This document shows positions 22,980-38,380 of a stretch of DNA of 64,000 nucleotides, in pieces. Under the pieces are notes generated by a model. That model ran no database searches and had not been told where the DNA came from. It saw nothing but the letters and a program-made list of their open reading frames with translations. Both the position numbers and the translations under genes were made by a program. This DNA is from Vombatus ursinus (lineage: Eukaryota > Chordata > Mammalia > Diprotodontia > Vombatidae): positions 1 through 64,000 of the forward strand of contig NW_020954557.1 in the NCBI RefSeq assembly GCF_900497805.2, given 5' to 3'. Each line of letters opens with the position of its first letter. Within the stretch, counting starts at the first letter, position 1.

Positions 22980-23995
22980 ATTCCACTTCTGGATAACTGT
23001 AATTCTTAGAGAGTTTTACTTTACATTAAAACTTTTTCCTCTCTTCAACCTCCCCCAGTTTTTCTTAGTTTTGCCCTCCGTGGTCAAACAACATGCTTAA
23101 TACTTTTTCCATATGACAGCCCTTCAAATACTCAAAGAAATGCATCATGACTCCTCCTATCACAAGCCTTTTCTTGTCTAGGCTAAGCATCACCATTTTC
23201 CTCAGATGGCAAGATTTTGGGCCTTCTCACTATGCCAATTACTCTTCTATGGATGCTCTCCAGTTTAACAAAATCTTCCTAAAATGTGTTATCAAATACA
23301 AGACTATCAAACACAAGACTACAGGCATGGTCTGATTAGGAGAAGAGTAGGACAGGACTATTATCTTCCTTGTTCTCAGCAACATGCTTCTTTAAATGAA
23401 GCCTAGGACTGAGGCAGCTAGGTGGCACAGTGGATAGAGTATTGGCCCTGGAGTCAAGAGGACCTGAATCCAGTCTCAGATACTTAACAAGGTGTGACCC
23501 TGGGCAAGTCACTTAACCCTATTGGCCTCAGTTTACTCATCTGTAAAATGAGCTGAAGAAGGAAGTGGCCAACCACTCCAGTATCTTTGCCAAGAAAACC
23601 CCAAATGGGGTCACAAAGAGTCAGACATGACTAATCGACTAAACAACAAGATTGAGTTAGCTATTTCCATGTACGTGTCATATTGTTCATTTATATCATA
23701 TTTGTAGTCCCCTAAAATTTTTAATTCTCTTCTACATGAATTGTTTCTAGTCCTATTTCTCCTGTCCTGCACTTAGGCATTTGATTTGGGAATATTAAGT
23801 GCTGGATTTTACATTTATTTCTTAATCTATTCTACTAGCCTGTGAAGGTGGATCCTGGTTTTGTTGTCCACCATTTTAGGTATCACTCCCAGTTCTATGT
23901 CATTTACACACTTGATGAGTATGCCCTCTGTGAGTTCATTCAAATCATTGAGGATAGGTTGAGGAGAACAAGGGCGGGAAGAAAGCCAGTAGCAC
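22980..23995 (-). mobile_element. CR1/L3-like LINE 3' region, antisense, split by a MAR1 SINE
   Basis: The text gcccttcaaatactcaaaga, gctctccagtttaacaaaat and catttacacacttgatgagt resembles the reverse complement of CR1/L3 3' ends. A second copy with related text is at 41120. The SINE at 23411-23650 interrupts it. The family call is from memory. Confidence 0.5.
23411..23650 (+). repeat. MAR1-like SINE, full length
   Basis: The head gaggcagctaggtggcacag is followed by tgaccctgggcaagtcactt, cctcagtttactcatctgta and the RTE-type tail tttgccaagaaaaccccaaa … gagtcagacatgacta. Confidence 0.9.
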
Positions 23996-24100
23996 CGCAC
24001 TAGAATCCAAGATCACAGAGGTAGTAAATGACAGATTCCTGACTCAAACCCAAGCTTTCTGATTCTGGTATTCTTCCCACTTCACCATGTTGTCTTATCA
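23990..24100 (-). repeat. MIR/CORE-SINE fragment, antisense
   Basis: The stretch gatcacagaggtagtaaatg, then cctgactcaaacccaagctt and ccacttcaccatgttgtct. Confidence 0.55.
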
Positions 24101-24429
24101 TTACTATACTGAGGTATTCATTATACTATTCACAACTTGCATATCCACCTAAATATCAGATCCAGTAGAAAAGCTGACCAGGCCTTTGATAGAGAGAACT
24201 AAACCTCCCTCCCTCCTGTTAGCATACATTCCCCACACTAATTGACAGCTGATCCCATGAAAAGATATTCCAAGTTTCACTTCAGAGTCATCTAGGAAGG
24301 ACAGATTGATATCACCTTGCTAATACAGTTGTATTTTGTTAATGAAGGTCTACCTTGATTTCATAATAAATGCATTTCTGCAAAGCTATTTATTTATCTA
24401 TTTTTAACCAATTCAATTAAATTTAAAAG

Positions 24430-24917
24430 CTTTAGAGTGAGGGCTCTTAACCTCTTGGGGTTCCATGGGTAGATTTCTAAGAGTCCATGAACTGGGATAG
24501 AAAAAGAGTTACATCTTTAATTTCATTAACCTCTAACTGAAATTTAGCATTTGTTTCAATTATGAATGGAGGCAACAAACCACAGTAATTTAGCAGTGCC
24601 TATGGCTTTGTTACCAATAGAAAACACAAATACATTCATATCACATTGCAGTCATTGCAGATATGCCAAAATATTGTTTATGCTCATCACTACTTCAAAA
24701 TTATTGTAGTTGTTATATCTACTGCTAGACATTTTACTAAATAACAAATTTGTTTTTAATGTTTTGATCATTTTATTTCAATATAATTGGTTTCCTTTGT
24801 AGTGCTAGGTATTTTATTTTATGCACTTCAAAATATTATTCTGAATGAGTCCATAGGCTTCATCAGACTGCCAAAGGGCTCCATGACACAAAAAGGTTAA
24901 GAACCCTTGGTATAGAG
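24430..24917. mobile_element. hAT-like transposon, about 470 bp, non-autonomous
   Basis: The termini are inverted: gagggctcttaacct at the left and aggttaagaacccttg at the right (element about 24438-24909). The flanks ctttagag and gtatagag agree at 6 of 8 positions, fitting a decayed 8-bp hAT target duplication. No transposase frame. The same family recurs at 25663. Confidence 0.65.
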
Positions 24918-25389
24918 GTGTTGGCAGAAAGCTTAGCATGAAGTGGAAAATGATTGTGTAATGCTACATCCTGCTACTCTCAACCTCCAATTGAATCTGC
25001 TTTAAATATTTTTGTTAATGATTTGGATTTTCTTAAGAGAGAATATATGTACCCGTTACCTTTCTACGAGTGGTAGGTGGATCATAGACTCTCTGTGGAA
25101 TTTTTCTACTTCATCAGAGTTCGTTATGAACAGGACTGAACATTTGTTGAAAGTTGTGTCCACTAGTGGGCAGAATTGCCTGAGAAGAAAAATCATAATA
25201 TTGTTTATGTTATTAATAGCTCTTTCCAATTCTCAGAAAAAGATTAAAATCATACGATAGGAATATTTGACAACTGTAAAAATAATATGAGACATCTCAA
25301 AGGTGTGATATTACATGAATATAACTATAATCACTTGCAATTTATTATAAAGTTAGAATTTGCTTCTACTGATGCCTTTGTCTAAAATG
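24918..25389. other. unique sequence
   Basis: Nothing recognised. The 82-codon frame at 25012-25260 has no protein-like features. Confidence 0.4.
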
Positions 25390-25623
25390 TTGTTGATTTG
25401 TTTCAGTCACAAACAACTCTCCGTGGCCCCATTTGGAGTTTTCTTGGCAGAGATACTAGAGTGGTTAGCCATTTCCTTCTACAGCTCATCTGATAGATGA
25501 GGAATTGAAGCAAACAGGGTTAAGTGATTTGTCCAGGGTCACACAGCTAGTAAGTGTTTGAGGCCACATTTGAACTCAGATCCTCTTGGCTGGCACTCTG
25601 TCTACTGCAGCACCTAGGTACCC
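25390..25623 (-). repeat. MAR1-like SINE, antisense
   Basis: It begins ttgttgatttgtttcagtca, then tttggagttttcttggcaga and gtccagggtcacacagctag, and ends in ctgcagcacctaggtaccc, the reversed head. Confidence 0.85.
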
Positions 25624-25654
25624 TTTGTCAAAACCTGTCTCTTTTTCTCTAACC

Positions 25655-25910
25655 TCTAAGGCAAGAGTCTTTACCTTTTGCTGTGTCATGGATTGCCCTT
25701 GGCAATCTGGTAAAGCCTAGGACTCCTCAGAATAATGTTTCTAACTGCACAAAGTAAAATATGTAGGATTGTAAAAGAAACTAATTATTTTGAAACATAG
25801 ATGTCATTTTTCCTATCCAAGTTTACAGACCACCACCACTACACCCAACATCTACCCACAGACATCTTGAGGGTTCATGGACCCCAAGTTAAGAACCCCT
25901 ATTCCAAGGC
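25655..25910. mobile_element. hAT-like MITE, 240 bp, same family as 24438-24909
   Basis: The element is 25663-25902, with left end aagagtctttaccttttgct and right end aagttaagaacccctatt. Flanks tctaaggc (25655-25662) and tccaaggc (25903-25910) match 7 of 8. It shares gtgtcatgg and agaataatgttt with other copies of this family. Confidence 0.7.
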
Positions 25911-26249
25911 TTTCCTCAAGATCTATGTCCTCTGTGAGGAATATACTATATATCCAGGATACTATACTATCCAGTATACTATACTAAGCCAACTCTTCCC
26001 AATCCTCTCCAGTGTTTTTGTTTGTTACGTACCTTGTTCAATTTGGTGTTTTTTCCGTGCTACCTCTAATTATTCCCTTATTGTTAAACATGTGTTAATC
26101 TTGGATTCTCCCAAGGATCCTTGAGCTGAAGGATCACGTAATATACTTTTTTATACCTTCCCAGCACCTAAAGCAGTTCTGAATATAGAGCAGACACTGC
26201 TGAAATGTGTCCCTCTAGCAAAAGGACCAAAATGAAGATGATTGTTAGG

Positions 26250-27175
26250 TTCAGCTTAACACCTCATCTAGAAGGGGGAACTTGAGCTAATCCTGGAAGG
26301 TCAGAGTGGGAAAACTATGTATGAGGAATAGTAAGGCCAGCCTGGCTTGGCCACCATGTGAGTGGAAGGGAAGAATATGCAATAAAGCTGCAAAGGTAGG
26401 TTGGGGCCTGATTATGAAGGGCTTTAAATGCCAAACAGAGGAGTTTATAATTTGGTCCTCTTGGTACTAGAGAATGGGAGTTAGATATTGAGCAGGGGAG
26501 TGATGGTGTTAGACCTGTACTTTAGGAAAATCAGTTTGTGTGGAAGATGGGTTGGAAAGGAGGTGAGACTTTAGGTGGGGAAACCAAGTCAAGTCAAGTC
26601 AAGGAGCATTTATCAAGCACCTACTGTGTGCCAGGTAGTGCACTGGGAATACAAAGAAAAGCAAAAGCAGTCTCTACTTTCAAGAAGTTCACAATCTAAG
26701 AAAGAGACAAGATACACATAATTATATAACTATAAGATAAGTAGAGGGCAAAGTCATATCAGAGGAAAAGCACTAGTATTAAGAGGAACTGGGAAGGGCT
26801 TCTTGTGGAAGGTGGGATTTAGCTGAGATGAAAAAAACCAGGGAAGCCAGGAGGTCAAGATGCAAGAAGAGAGAATTCCTGGCATGGTAGACAGCCAGTG
26901 AAAAAGCATGGAGTTGGGAGGATGGAATGTCACGTGTGAGGTACGGTAAGGAGGCCAGTGTCACTGGATGGTAGAGTACCTGGAGGAGGTTAAGATGTAA
27001 GAAACCTGGAAAGGTAGGAAGGGGCCAGATAATAAAGGGTTTTAAAATGCAAACAGAAGATTTTATATTTCACCAGTTAGGAGGCTCTTGTAAGGATCCA
27101 GGCAAGAGGTGATGAGGGCCTGAAATATGATAGTGGCTGTATGAGTGGACATAAAAGAATAGATGCGAGACATCC
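26250..27175 (-). repeat. two tandemly arranged antisense L2 3' regions
   Basis: The first (about 26250-26575) has ttatgaagggctttaaatgc and gggagtgatggtgttagacc. The second (about 26600-27175) starts again with ggagcatttatcaagcacct and repeats the same order, including gaaggggccagataataaag. Two separate copies of the same repeat in the same orientation. Confidence 0.7.
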
Positions 27176-27599
27176 AAGGGTCCATCCTTCATCTGAGATC
27201 ATCCCCCTGGCATAAGGGGTGGGGGGGCAGTTCCTCATTGGCTCTTGTCAGCTATGAAACATATAAGATAATTCCTGGAATACCACATGTGGCATGCAAT
27301 TAAAACAGTTCTAATCTGTCTTATTCAAATGAGCCTTCATGTCCAAAATGGAAAACAGATAAAGAAATAAAAATCACCCAAAACTATCAGCATTTCCTAA
27401 AGAATTTTAACTAGTGGTTTTTTTTTTAATGGCACAGTGAGAAAGCCCAAAGAACCTAGAAACCACTTCATCCAGCAAATGTTCAATTTCTTTGCCAAGC
27501 AAAGAAATAATATAGCCAAGAATTAACACTAGTATAGAATATAAATATATTTCTGAAATGTTGTGGAGGATATTAGAAGACTATGGGCAATACTACCTT
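27176..27599. other. unique sequence
   Basis: A G-rich patch lies near 27220 and a T-run near 27420. No gene or repeat named. Confidence 0.4.
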
Positions 27600-27778
27600 A
27601 TAAGACAGTGAGAATCAATCAATAAATATTTATTAAGCACTTACTATGTGTCAGGCACTGTGTTAGCTGCTAGGGCTACAAAAGTGAAATCGTCCCTATC
27701 TTCAGGAAATTTCTGTTCTACTGGGAAGAAATAGAGAAAAAGAAAAGTTTACAAAAAGCTGAGGAAGAGGCCAATCAA
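27600..27778 (-). repeat. L2 3' end, antisense
   Basis: The text aatcaataaatatttattaa, gcacttactatgtgtcaggc and gctgctagggctacaaaa. It is adjacent to the left target duplication of the full-length L1. Confidence 0.75.
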
Positions 27779-28168
27779 CTCATTCACAGAATTTTTTTGT
27801 GTTTTTTTATTTTATTTTTCTTTATTAATTTTTTTTGATTTATCAATAATCACTTCCATATGCTTCTGAATTTAAAATTTTTCTGCCCCTTCCTCCCCAC
27901 CACCCTCCCCAAGATGGCACACAATCTGATATAGGCTATACAGTTACATTCATATTAAACATATTTTCACATTAGTGATGTTGTAAGTAGAAATTAAAAT
28001 CAATAGGAGGAACCATCAGAAAGAGGAAACAAAACTCAACAGAAGAGAACAAAAATAACAATTCGGCTTCCATAGTTCTTTCTTTGGTGTGGATAGCATT
28101 TTCCATCACAAGGCCTCTGGAGATGTCTTAGATCCTTGTATTGCCAGGAAGGGTTAAGTTTATCAGTA

Positions 28169-32057
<3,889 letters not shown>

Positions 32058-32619
32058 TAGTGTTTTGTTTTTGACCAGCGCCTCCTACAGTCCCACCTTC
32101 CTTCTATTATCCCTTTCCCTTTTCTTCCCCTTTACCCTTATTGCTTCTTCCCTCCCTTCTATCCCCCCTCCCTTTTCTTTCCCCTTTTGCCTCCTACTGC
32201 CTATAGTGCAAGTTAGATTTCTATACCTAACTGATTATGTTATTCCCTTCTTGAGCCAAATCTGATGAGAGTAAGGTTCAAACAATGCTCATCCCCCTCC
32301 CTTCTTTACCTCTGCTCTAATAGGTTTTTGTGTCTTTTCCTGTAATGTAATTTACCCTTGTCTGCCTCCTCCTTTCTCAGTACATTTTCTTAGCTCAGAC
32401 TAATGCACTTACCTGGATCCATTTAACCCACTTGATTAAATTTTTTTTTTATCATTACATCAAAGTCAACTTATATCCACCCCCTTTATGTATACTCCTT
32501 TAACATGGCATAATAACAATACAATTCTCAAGACTTGCAAGTGTCATCTTTCCTTGTAGGGACGTAAACATTTTGCCCTTATTAACAACATATTGTATCT
32601 TTCTGTCCCATTTACCTTT

Positions 32620-33527
32620 TTATGTCTCTCTTGAATCTTGTACTTGAAGATCAAATTTTTTGTTGAGCTCTGGTCTTTTTATCAGGAATGTTTGGAAGTC
32701 CCCTATTTCGTTGAATATCCATCTCCTTCCCTGAAAAATCACGCTCATTTTCGCTGGGTAGTTAATCCTTGGCTGCATTCCAAGCTCCTTTGCCTTACGG
32801 AATATCATGTTCCATGCCCTACAGTCTTTTAATGTAGAGGCTGCAAGGTCATGTGTAATCCTGACTGTGGTTCCATGATATTTAAATTGTTTCTTTCTGG
32901 CTGCTTGCAGTAATTTCTCTTTAAACTAGTAATTTTGGAATTTAGCTATTATATTCCTTGGCGATTTCAATTTGGGATCTCTTTCAGGCAGAGAGCGATG
33001 GATTCTTTCTATAGTTATTTTACCTTCAGGTTCTAGGACTTCAGGGCAGTTTTCCTTTATGATTTCCCGAAGGATATTGTCCAGGCTCTTTTTTTCATCA
33101 TGACTTTCAGGTAGGCCTATAATTTTTAAATTGTCTCTCTTGGATCGATTTTCCAGGTCAGCTGTTTTACCCATGAGATATTTTACGTTTTCATCTATTT
33201 TTTCATTTCTATTTGACTGATTCTTGCTCTCTCATAGAGTCATTAGTTTCCATTTGTTCAATTCTAATTTTTAACATATTTTTTTTCTGTTACATTTTGT
33301 ACTTTCTTCTCCAATTGGTCAATTGTATTTTTAAGGGCTTTATTTTCTTCATTGTACTTTTTTTCCAGTTGGCCAATTGTGTATTTTAGGGACTTGTTTT
33401 CTTCAGTGTACTTTTTTCCCAATTGGCCCATTGTACTTTTAAAGGACTCCTCTACCTCTCTTGTTTGACTTTTAAAATCCTTCTTGAGTTCTTCTAAGAA
33501 GGATTTTTGGGCTTCAGACCAGTTCAT
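32620..33527 (-). pseudogene. L1 ORF1: RNA-binding coiled-coil protein, broken
   Basis: ORF1 protein trimerises by a coiled coil and coats L1 RNA. Block 33527-33264 starts MNWSEAQKSFLEELKKDF and holds three near-identical 18-residue coiled-coil units (STMGQLGKKYTEENKS, YTIGQLEKKYNEENKA, NTIDQLEKKVQN). Block 33174-32926 has the RRM-like start GKTADLENRSKRDNLKIIGL. Block 32808-32620 has the C-terminal MQPRINYPAKMSVIFQGRRW. They occupy different frames or are separated by stops, so at least two breaks. Confidence 0.9.
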
Positions 33528-33529
33528 AT

Positions 33530-34581
33530 TCCCTTTTGATGTTGCAGATGTGGGTTTGATGACAGTGTTGTCCTCTTCAGAATTTCTGTCTTGATCTTCA
33601 CTCTTCTCATGATAAGAATCTATCGTACGTTTCTTTTTACTTATGGTGTTTCTTTATTCCCTGGCCTTTACAGAGATTAAGCTCTCCTGCTGGAGAGCAG
33701 AGGGCACTGACCCAAGCTTCTTGTGTTGGGAGCCTAGGTCTTGGTCACTGGCTTTGGGAGTTGGGGCCTCTTATGTTGGCAATTGGAGGCTGTCCAGTTC
33801 TGGCAGCTTATCTGGTGTTGGGCTGGAATCAGCAAGGCTGGGACTTTCAGGTAAATCTAGGTTGCCTGCTTTTCCTTTCCTTTAGCTTTGTTTAGCTCCT
33901 TTTAGATAAGTGCTGCCAGGTGTTTATCTGCCTGGGGCCCCTTGCAGAGCTGCCTCCCTTATTTCTGTTGAGGTACTGGGAGACTTCTTTGCTGTAGAAT
34001 GCTGAGGCACCTGGTGGTTTTCTGAGCTGGTTTCCACCAGTTACCCCACCCTCACTGAGGCACTCGGAGGTACAGCTGTTGGCATTTGCCTGCTCAATCA
34101 CCTGGGCTTCGGGATCTCCTCCTGGTTGGCAGTTGGAGGCTGTCGGGTTCTGACAGCTTACCTGGTGTTGGTCTGGACTCAACAAGGCTGGAACTTTTTG
34201 GCACCTCTAGGTTGCTTTCTTCAGCTCCTTTCAGATGAATGCTGCCAGGTGGTTATCTGCCTGGGGCCCTTTGTAGTGCTGCTTCCCTTATTTTTGCTGA
34301 GGCACTGGGAGACTCATTTGCTGTAGAATGCCGAGGCACCAGAATCTCCTCATGGTGTGCTAAAGTGGGTCCCCACTAGCTGGCTGGGTGACTCCTGTTT
34401 TGTACTGCTCCCCTTCCCCCAGGGTAAGAGGGGCCTTTCCCGTTAATCCCTCTAGCTACCCCGCCTTTCTTCTGGTTCAGCTGTTCCAGGGTTTTTTCGG
34501 GGGTAATATTTTCTGGGTTTTCAGAGGTTGATAGGGGAGGGTGGGAGCAACTACCTTTTTACTCCGCCATCTTGGCTCCCG
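33530..34581 (-). promoter_or_regulatory. L1 5' UTR with tandem units of about 350 bp
   Basis: The text ggcaattggaggctgtccag at 33778 recurs as ggcagttggaggctgtcggg at 34128. The following 200 bp or so also match (gctgccaggtgtttatctgc / gctgccaggtggttatctgc; cactgggagact). The spacing is 350 bp. Repeated promoter units (monomers) are a known way for L1 to carry its promoter in rodents. The promoter role here is inferred from position. Confidence 0.75.
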
Positions 34582-34595
34582 CTCATTCACAGAAT

Positions 34596-34860
34596 ATTTA
34601 AAGGATGAAACTGGAAAGAGGACAAGAAATTTGAAAAGGACCAGAAAATGAGTTGGCCTGGTCATATAGCAAGAATGAGAGATAACAAAGGAAGGATAGC
34701 TGTCTGTGGGTTCCATTAGTATGTATGTAATATCAAGAGACATAAAAGAAGGTCCCTAGAACATTGAGGGGTTCCCCTGTGGAAGATTTTTGGAAGAACA
34801 TGGACAAGAGCTACAAAGGATAAGGAAGGGTGTATTGTATGGATTAATGTCTGTGTATTT
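34596..34860 (+). mobile_element. RTE-type LINE relic
   Basis: The + strand gives KRTRKMSWPGHIARMRDN, matching the RTE C-terminal KWRWAGHVARM.DNRW pattern. Text downstream (attgaggggttcccctgtgg) resembles that near 9515 in the RTE relic there. The full-length L1 inserted immediately to its left. Confidence 0.65.
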
Positions 34861-34989
34861 GGAAGGGTGGATGGGCTGAAATTTGTATAATTTCCATTAA
34901 TGAGATTACAGAACCATTGTATCATAGAATTATGTTTTTAACACAGATGACAGTTTTCATCATTTCTGAATGTCAGGAAAACAGAGTGT

Positions 34990-35125
34990 GTAGAAGCAGA
35001 AAGTGGTAGAATACAAAGATCTTAAAGGCAAGGATTATTTATCATTTTTTCTTTATGTCCTTAGCACCTTACACAGTGCCTTGTATATAGTAGATGTATA
35101 ATAAATATTTTTGGGATTGAAAAGA
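34990..35125 (+). repeat. L2 3' end, sense
   Basis: The text ttatgtccttagcaccttac, acagtgccttgtatatagta and gatgtataataaatattttt matches the L2 3' terminus. Confidence 0.7.
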
Positions 35126-35189
35126 AATTAGTTAACTCATGTATGTGCAAGTAGTAGGATTTCTTGAAGATTTTGGCACTAGTCTTGAA

Positions 35190-35405
35190 GACTAGTCAGG
35201 GAGACTCATCTTCATGAGTTCAAATCTGGCTTCAGACACTTACTAGCTGTGTGATCCTAGGCAAGTCACTTAACCCTGCTTGCCTCAGTTTCCTCACCTC
35301 TAAAATGAGCTGGAGAAGGAAATGGCAAACCACTACAGTATCTCTGCCAAGAAAACCCCAAATGGGGTCATAAAGAGTCAGACACCACTGACTGGGTAAA
35401 ACCGT
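35190..35405 (+). repeat. MAR1-like SINE lacking its head
   Basis: It contains gagttcaaatctggcttcag, gtgatcctaggcaagtcact, gagctggagaaggaaatggc and the RTE-type tail ccaagaaaaccccaaatggg. Confidence 0.85.
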
Positions 35406-35689
35406 GAGTCAATGGCATTAGATAAAAGACACCCCTCAGGTTACTCTGTCTCACAGAGTAAGGCCAGAGCATACTTACTACATACATGAAGTTACAGAAA
35501 CATAAAATGCTAAATAAATGTAAGCAATTAATATTATTTGATTCTAAATTTCATTTGTGTATTGCCTGAAGGCTATAATTGCCTGAACTGTTATCATAGA
35601 TTTGGCGCTAATTTCCAGAAATCCAATTCCAAGAGCTCGAGAACTAACCTTGTCTCCAATGTATAAAGAAGTGTGTTATTCATCTACTC

Positions 35690-36470
35690 CAGTCTAATGA
35701 GTATTTTTTAAGAGGCTGCTTTGTGCAAAGAACTGTAATAGAAACTGGAGATTTAAAAAAGACAAAATGAATACCAGTCAGCAATGCATAGAATTCTGGA
35801 GTTGAAGTTAGGAAGGCCTGAATTCAAATCCAGCCTCAAATATTTAATAGCTGAATGATCCTGGACAAGTCACTTAACCTCTGTCTGCCTCAGTTTCCTC
35901 ATCTGTAAGATGGGGATAAAAATGCTACTTGCCTCCCAAGGTTGTTGTGAGGATAAAATGAAATTATATTTGTAAAGTGATTTACATACCTTCAAGCATT
36001 ATATAAATGCTAGCTCTTATTATCTTCAAGGAGCCTGCATTCTACCAAGGGTAAGTAACCTGTAAATGGATGAATATAGACATGAACATTTGAAGAGGGA
36101 GAGAGCACTGATAATTAGCGAGATTGGAAAAGGCACCAGGTGGCACATGAGCTGAGCCTTTAAGGAAGGTAGGTATCCTAAGAGGCAGAGGTGAGGAGAG
36201 TATATGTTCCAGGCTTGGGGTCCAACCTAAACAAAAGTTCAGAGAAGAGGGTGGTGTTGAGGAAGAACAAGTAGGCTAGTGTGGCTAGAGCAGAGAGTAC
36301 ATAAAGGGACCCAATAAGCAATAAGCATGGCAAAGTAGGCTGCAGCTAGATTGGGAAGGGCATTAAACGTCATAAGGAGTTTACATTTTATTCTAAAGGC
36401 AATAGAAAGCCATTGACTTATCAAAGTCGTAGAAGCATCTTCAGATATGAAGGATGGGCTAAAACATAGC
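35690..36470 (-). repeat. L2 antisense, split by a MIR-like SINE
   Basis: The left piece (gagtattttttaagaggctg, tttgtgcaaagaactgtaat) and the right piece (caaggagcctgcattctacc, aagtaggctagtgtggctag, taggctgcagctagattggg) follow the reverse L2 order on each side of 35790-36030. Confidence 0.65.
35790..36030 (+). repeat. MIR, nearly full length, inserted in L2
   Basis: The B-box-like gaattcaaatccagcctca is followed by cctcagtttcctcatctgta, agatggggataaaaatgcta, ccaaggttgttgtgaggata and the end ttatataaatgctagctctt. All MIR sections are present. Confidence 0.85.
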
Positions 36471-37569
36471 AATCTACTGAGCAATGCATTATTATTCTGC
36501 TCTTCTAAAGATAAAAATAAGGTAAGAAAACAGAACTCCAGAAACCAGGCCTTCTTGGTGAGCACACTATTGGGGTAAATCAAATATAAGGGCCTCAGCA
36601 ATGTCTCCTTAACTTTTCATTAACTTGCTCCCAGGGTGGTGTCCACCCACCTATGGTGCAAGAACCTATTACAGCTATTTATGGAATAGCCAGTCTACAC
36701 CTTTATTTATGGTGTTGTTCTGATTTTCATTTCTGAATTGTTAAACCTCTATCTTTCACTCTGTAAATTGCAGAAAACATTCTGGTAGGTGATATATCGA
36801 TTAAATTATTGTGCTCTAACAAAATTTAAATGCTCAGAAAAATTCATTTACACTCAATAATAACTTCTCTTAACTCACACAAAGAAGTCAAGATTAAAAT
36901 AGTTTCTCTGTCAAGCAGCCAAACGCTGTATGAAATCAAAAAGTACTGAAAACTCAGAAGCAATTGGGGGGGGGAGTGACTGTTTTATATTGATAAATAA
37001 ATGTCTTCTCCCCCCAAATTAGCTATGGTGCTCTCACAAAGGGAACACAGTAGTCTAAAGAATCCGAAATAAAGAAATAGGAAAAAAATTACAATGTCCT
37101 TTTTCAGGGCAGGAAAACACTGAGTCATCCCAATTTTCCGATTTTCACACTTATGCTAGAGCCCTTTGTCATTTTGAATTGTTGGGGATGCTGTTCTAAA
37201 GGGAAAAAATGTTAACTGGAAAAAAAAAAAAACATTGGTGTGACCAGAAGTCCTTTCAGTAATGGGCACATGGCTCACCTATGCTTTGGTTTCTGGCTAG
37301 AGCTGAGTTTGTATAAGCTATTGCTCTGCAGAGGATAGACACATTTTACTAAGAAAGACCTTCTCCACTGTCTTGTCCACTACTCTAGCCTCCAAGTATT
37401 CTCAGAATACCCAAATAAGTCCCACAGTTGGATCTTATGAAGCTCACTTTACTCTCTAGATGCTCTTTTGCTTAGCACATGTGCGATCTTCAGTCAGGGC
37501 AAAAACCAAATGAAGATAAGATCATTCTCCTCCACTCTCCTTGTTCTCAGTCTCATGAATATTTATTGC
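36471..37569. other. unique intergenic sequence
   Basis: A G9 run occurs at about 36966 and A-runs near 37220. No gene or repeat recognised. Confidence 0.4.
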
Positions 37570-37930
37570 AGGGGGAAAAAAAAATCCCTGACTTTTCTTA
37601 AGTGTCTACAATGTGACAAGTGGTTTTCAAAGCACTGAGAATGCAAAGACAAACAGTTCCTGCCCTCAAAGACTATGTGTTCTAATGAGGAAGACAGCAA
37701 GTACCTTTTTTATAGTGTGTGTATAATAGATAGAAAAGGAACGTCAAGGTAGTCTTGGAAGACAGTCTACTGGAAGCTAGGGAATTCAGAAACAGCTTTG
37801 GGTAAAAGGTAGTGGCTGATCTGAATCTTAAAGTAAAAGTGGGATTCTAAGAGGGAAAAGTGAGGAAGGAATGCATTCCAGGCAGAGGAGATAGTGCAAA
37901 GGCACACAAATGACAGATCCAACATCTATA
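37570..37930 (-). repeat. L2 antisense
   Basis: The order is taagtgtctacaatgtgaca, gcactgagaatgcaaagaca, acagttcctgccctcaaaga and gaatgcattccaggcagagg, reverse of the L2 3' region. Confidence 0.7.
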
Positions 37931-37951
37931 GAAAAGCAAATAGACCAATAA

Positions 37952-38040
37952 AGGAAGGAAGGAAGGAAGGAAGGAAAAAAAGAAAAAAGAAAAGAAGAAA
38001 AGAAGGAAGGAAAGAAGGAAAAAAGGAAGGAAAAAATGAA
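37952..38040. repeat. purine-only (GGAA)n / (GAAA)n tract
   Basis: About 85 bases with A and G only on the + strand, beginning with aagg units and becoming irregular. Such mirror-rich purine tracts can form triplex DNA. Confidence 0.9.
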
Positions 38041-38174
38041 AACCTTGGAAGTATCATCTAAAAACAAAGAGCTCTCAATAGCATAATTGTTTATAATTGC
38101 AAAAAATTAGAAGCAACCTTATTGACCAACCCATAGGAAATGGTTATAAAGTATGCTCCATAATTACTAAAAGT

Positions 38175-38380
38175 TACACAAACACTTAAAGAGCACTTTA
38201 AGATTTGCACAGCACTCTATGTATATTATCCCATCTGATTTAATCCTTACAACAATTCTTATGGTAGGTACTATTATTATCCCCATTTTACAGAAGAAGA
38301 AACTGAGAATGAGAAGTGTACGTAACTTAAGAGAAACGGTCACAACTAGTAAGTGCCTGAGGCAGTGTGACAGGAGCAAT
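38175..38380 (-). repeat. MIR, antisense
   Basis: The text aagagcactttaagatttgc, ccttacaacaattcttatgg, attattatccccattttaca and gaagaaactgagaatgagaa gives the reverse MIR order. Confidence 0.8.
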
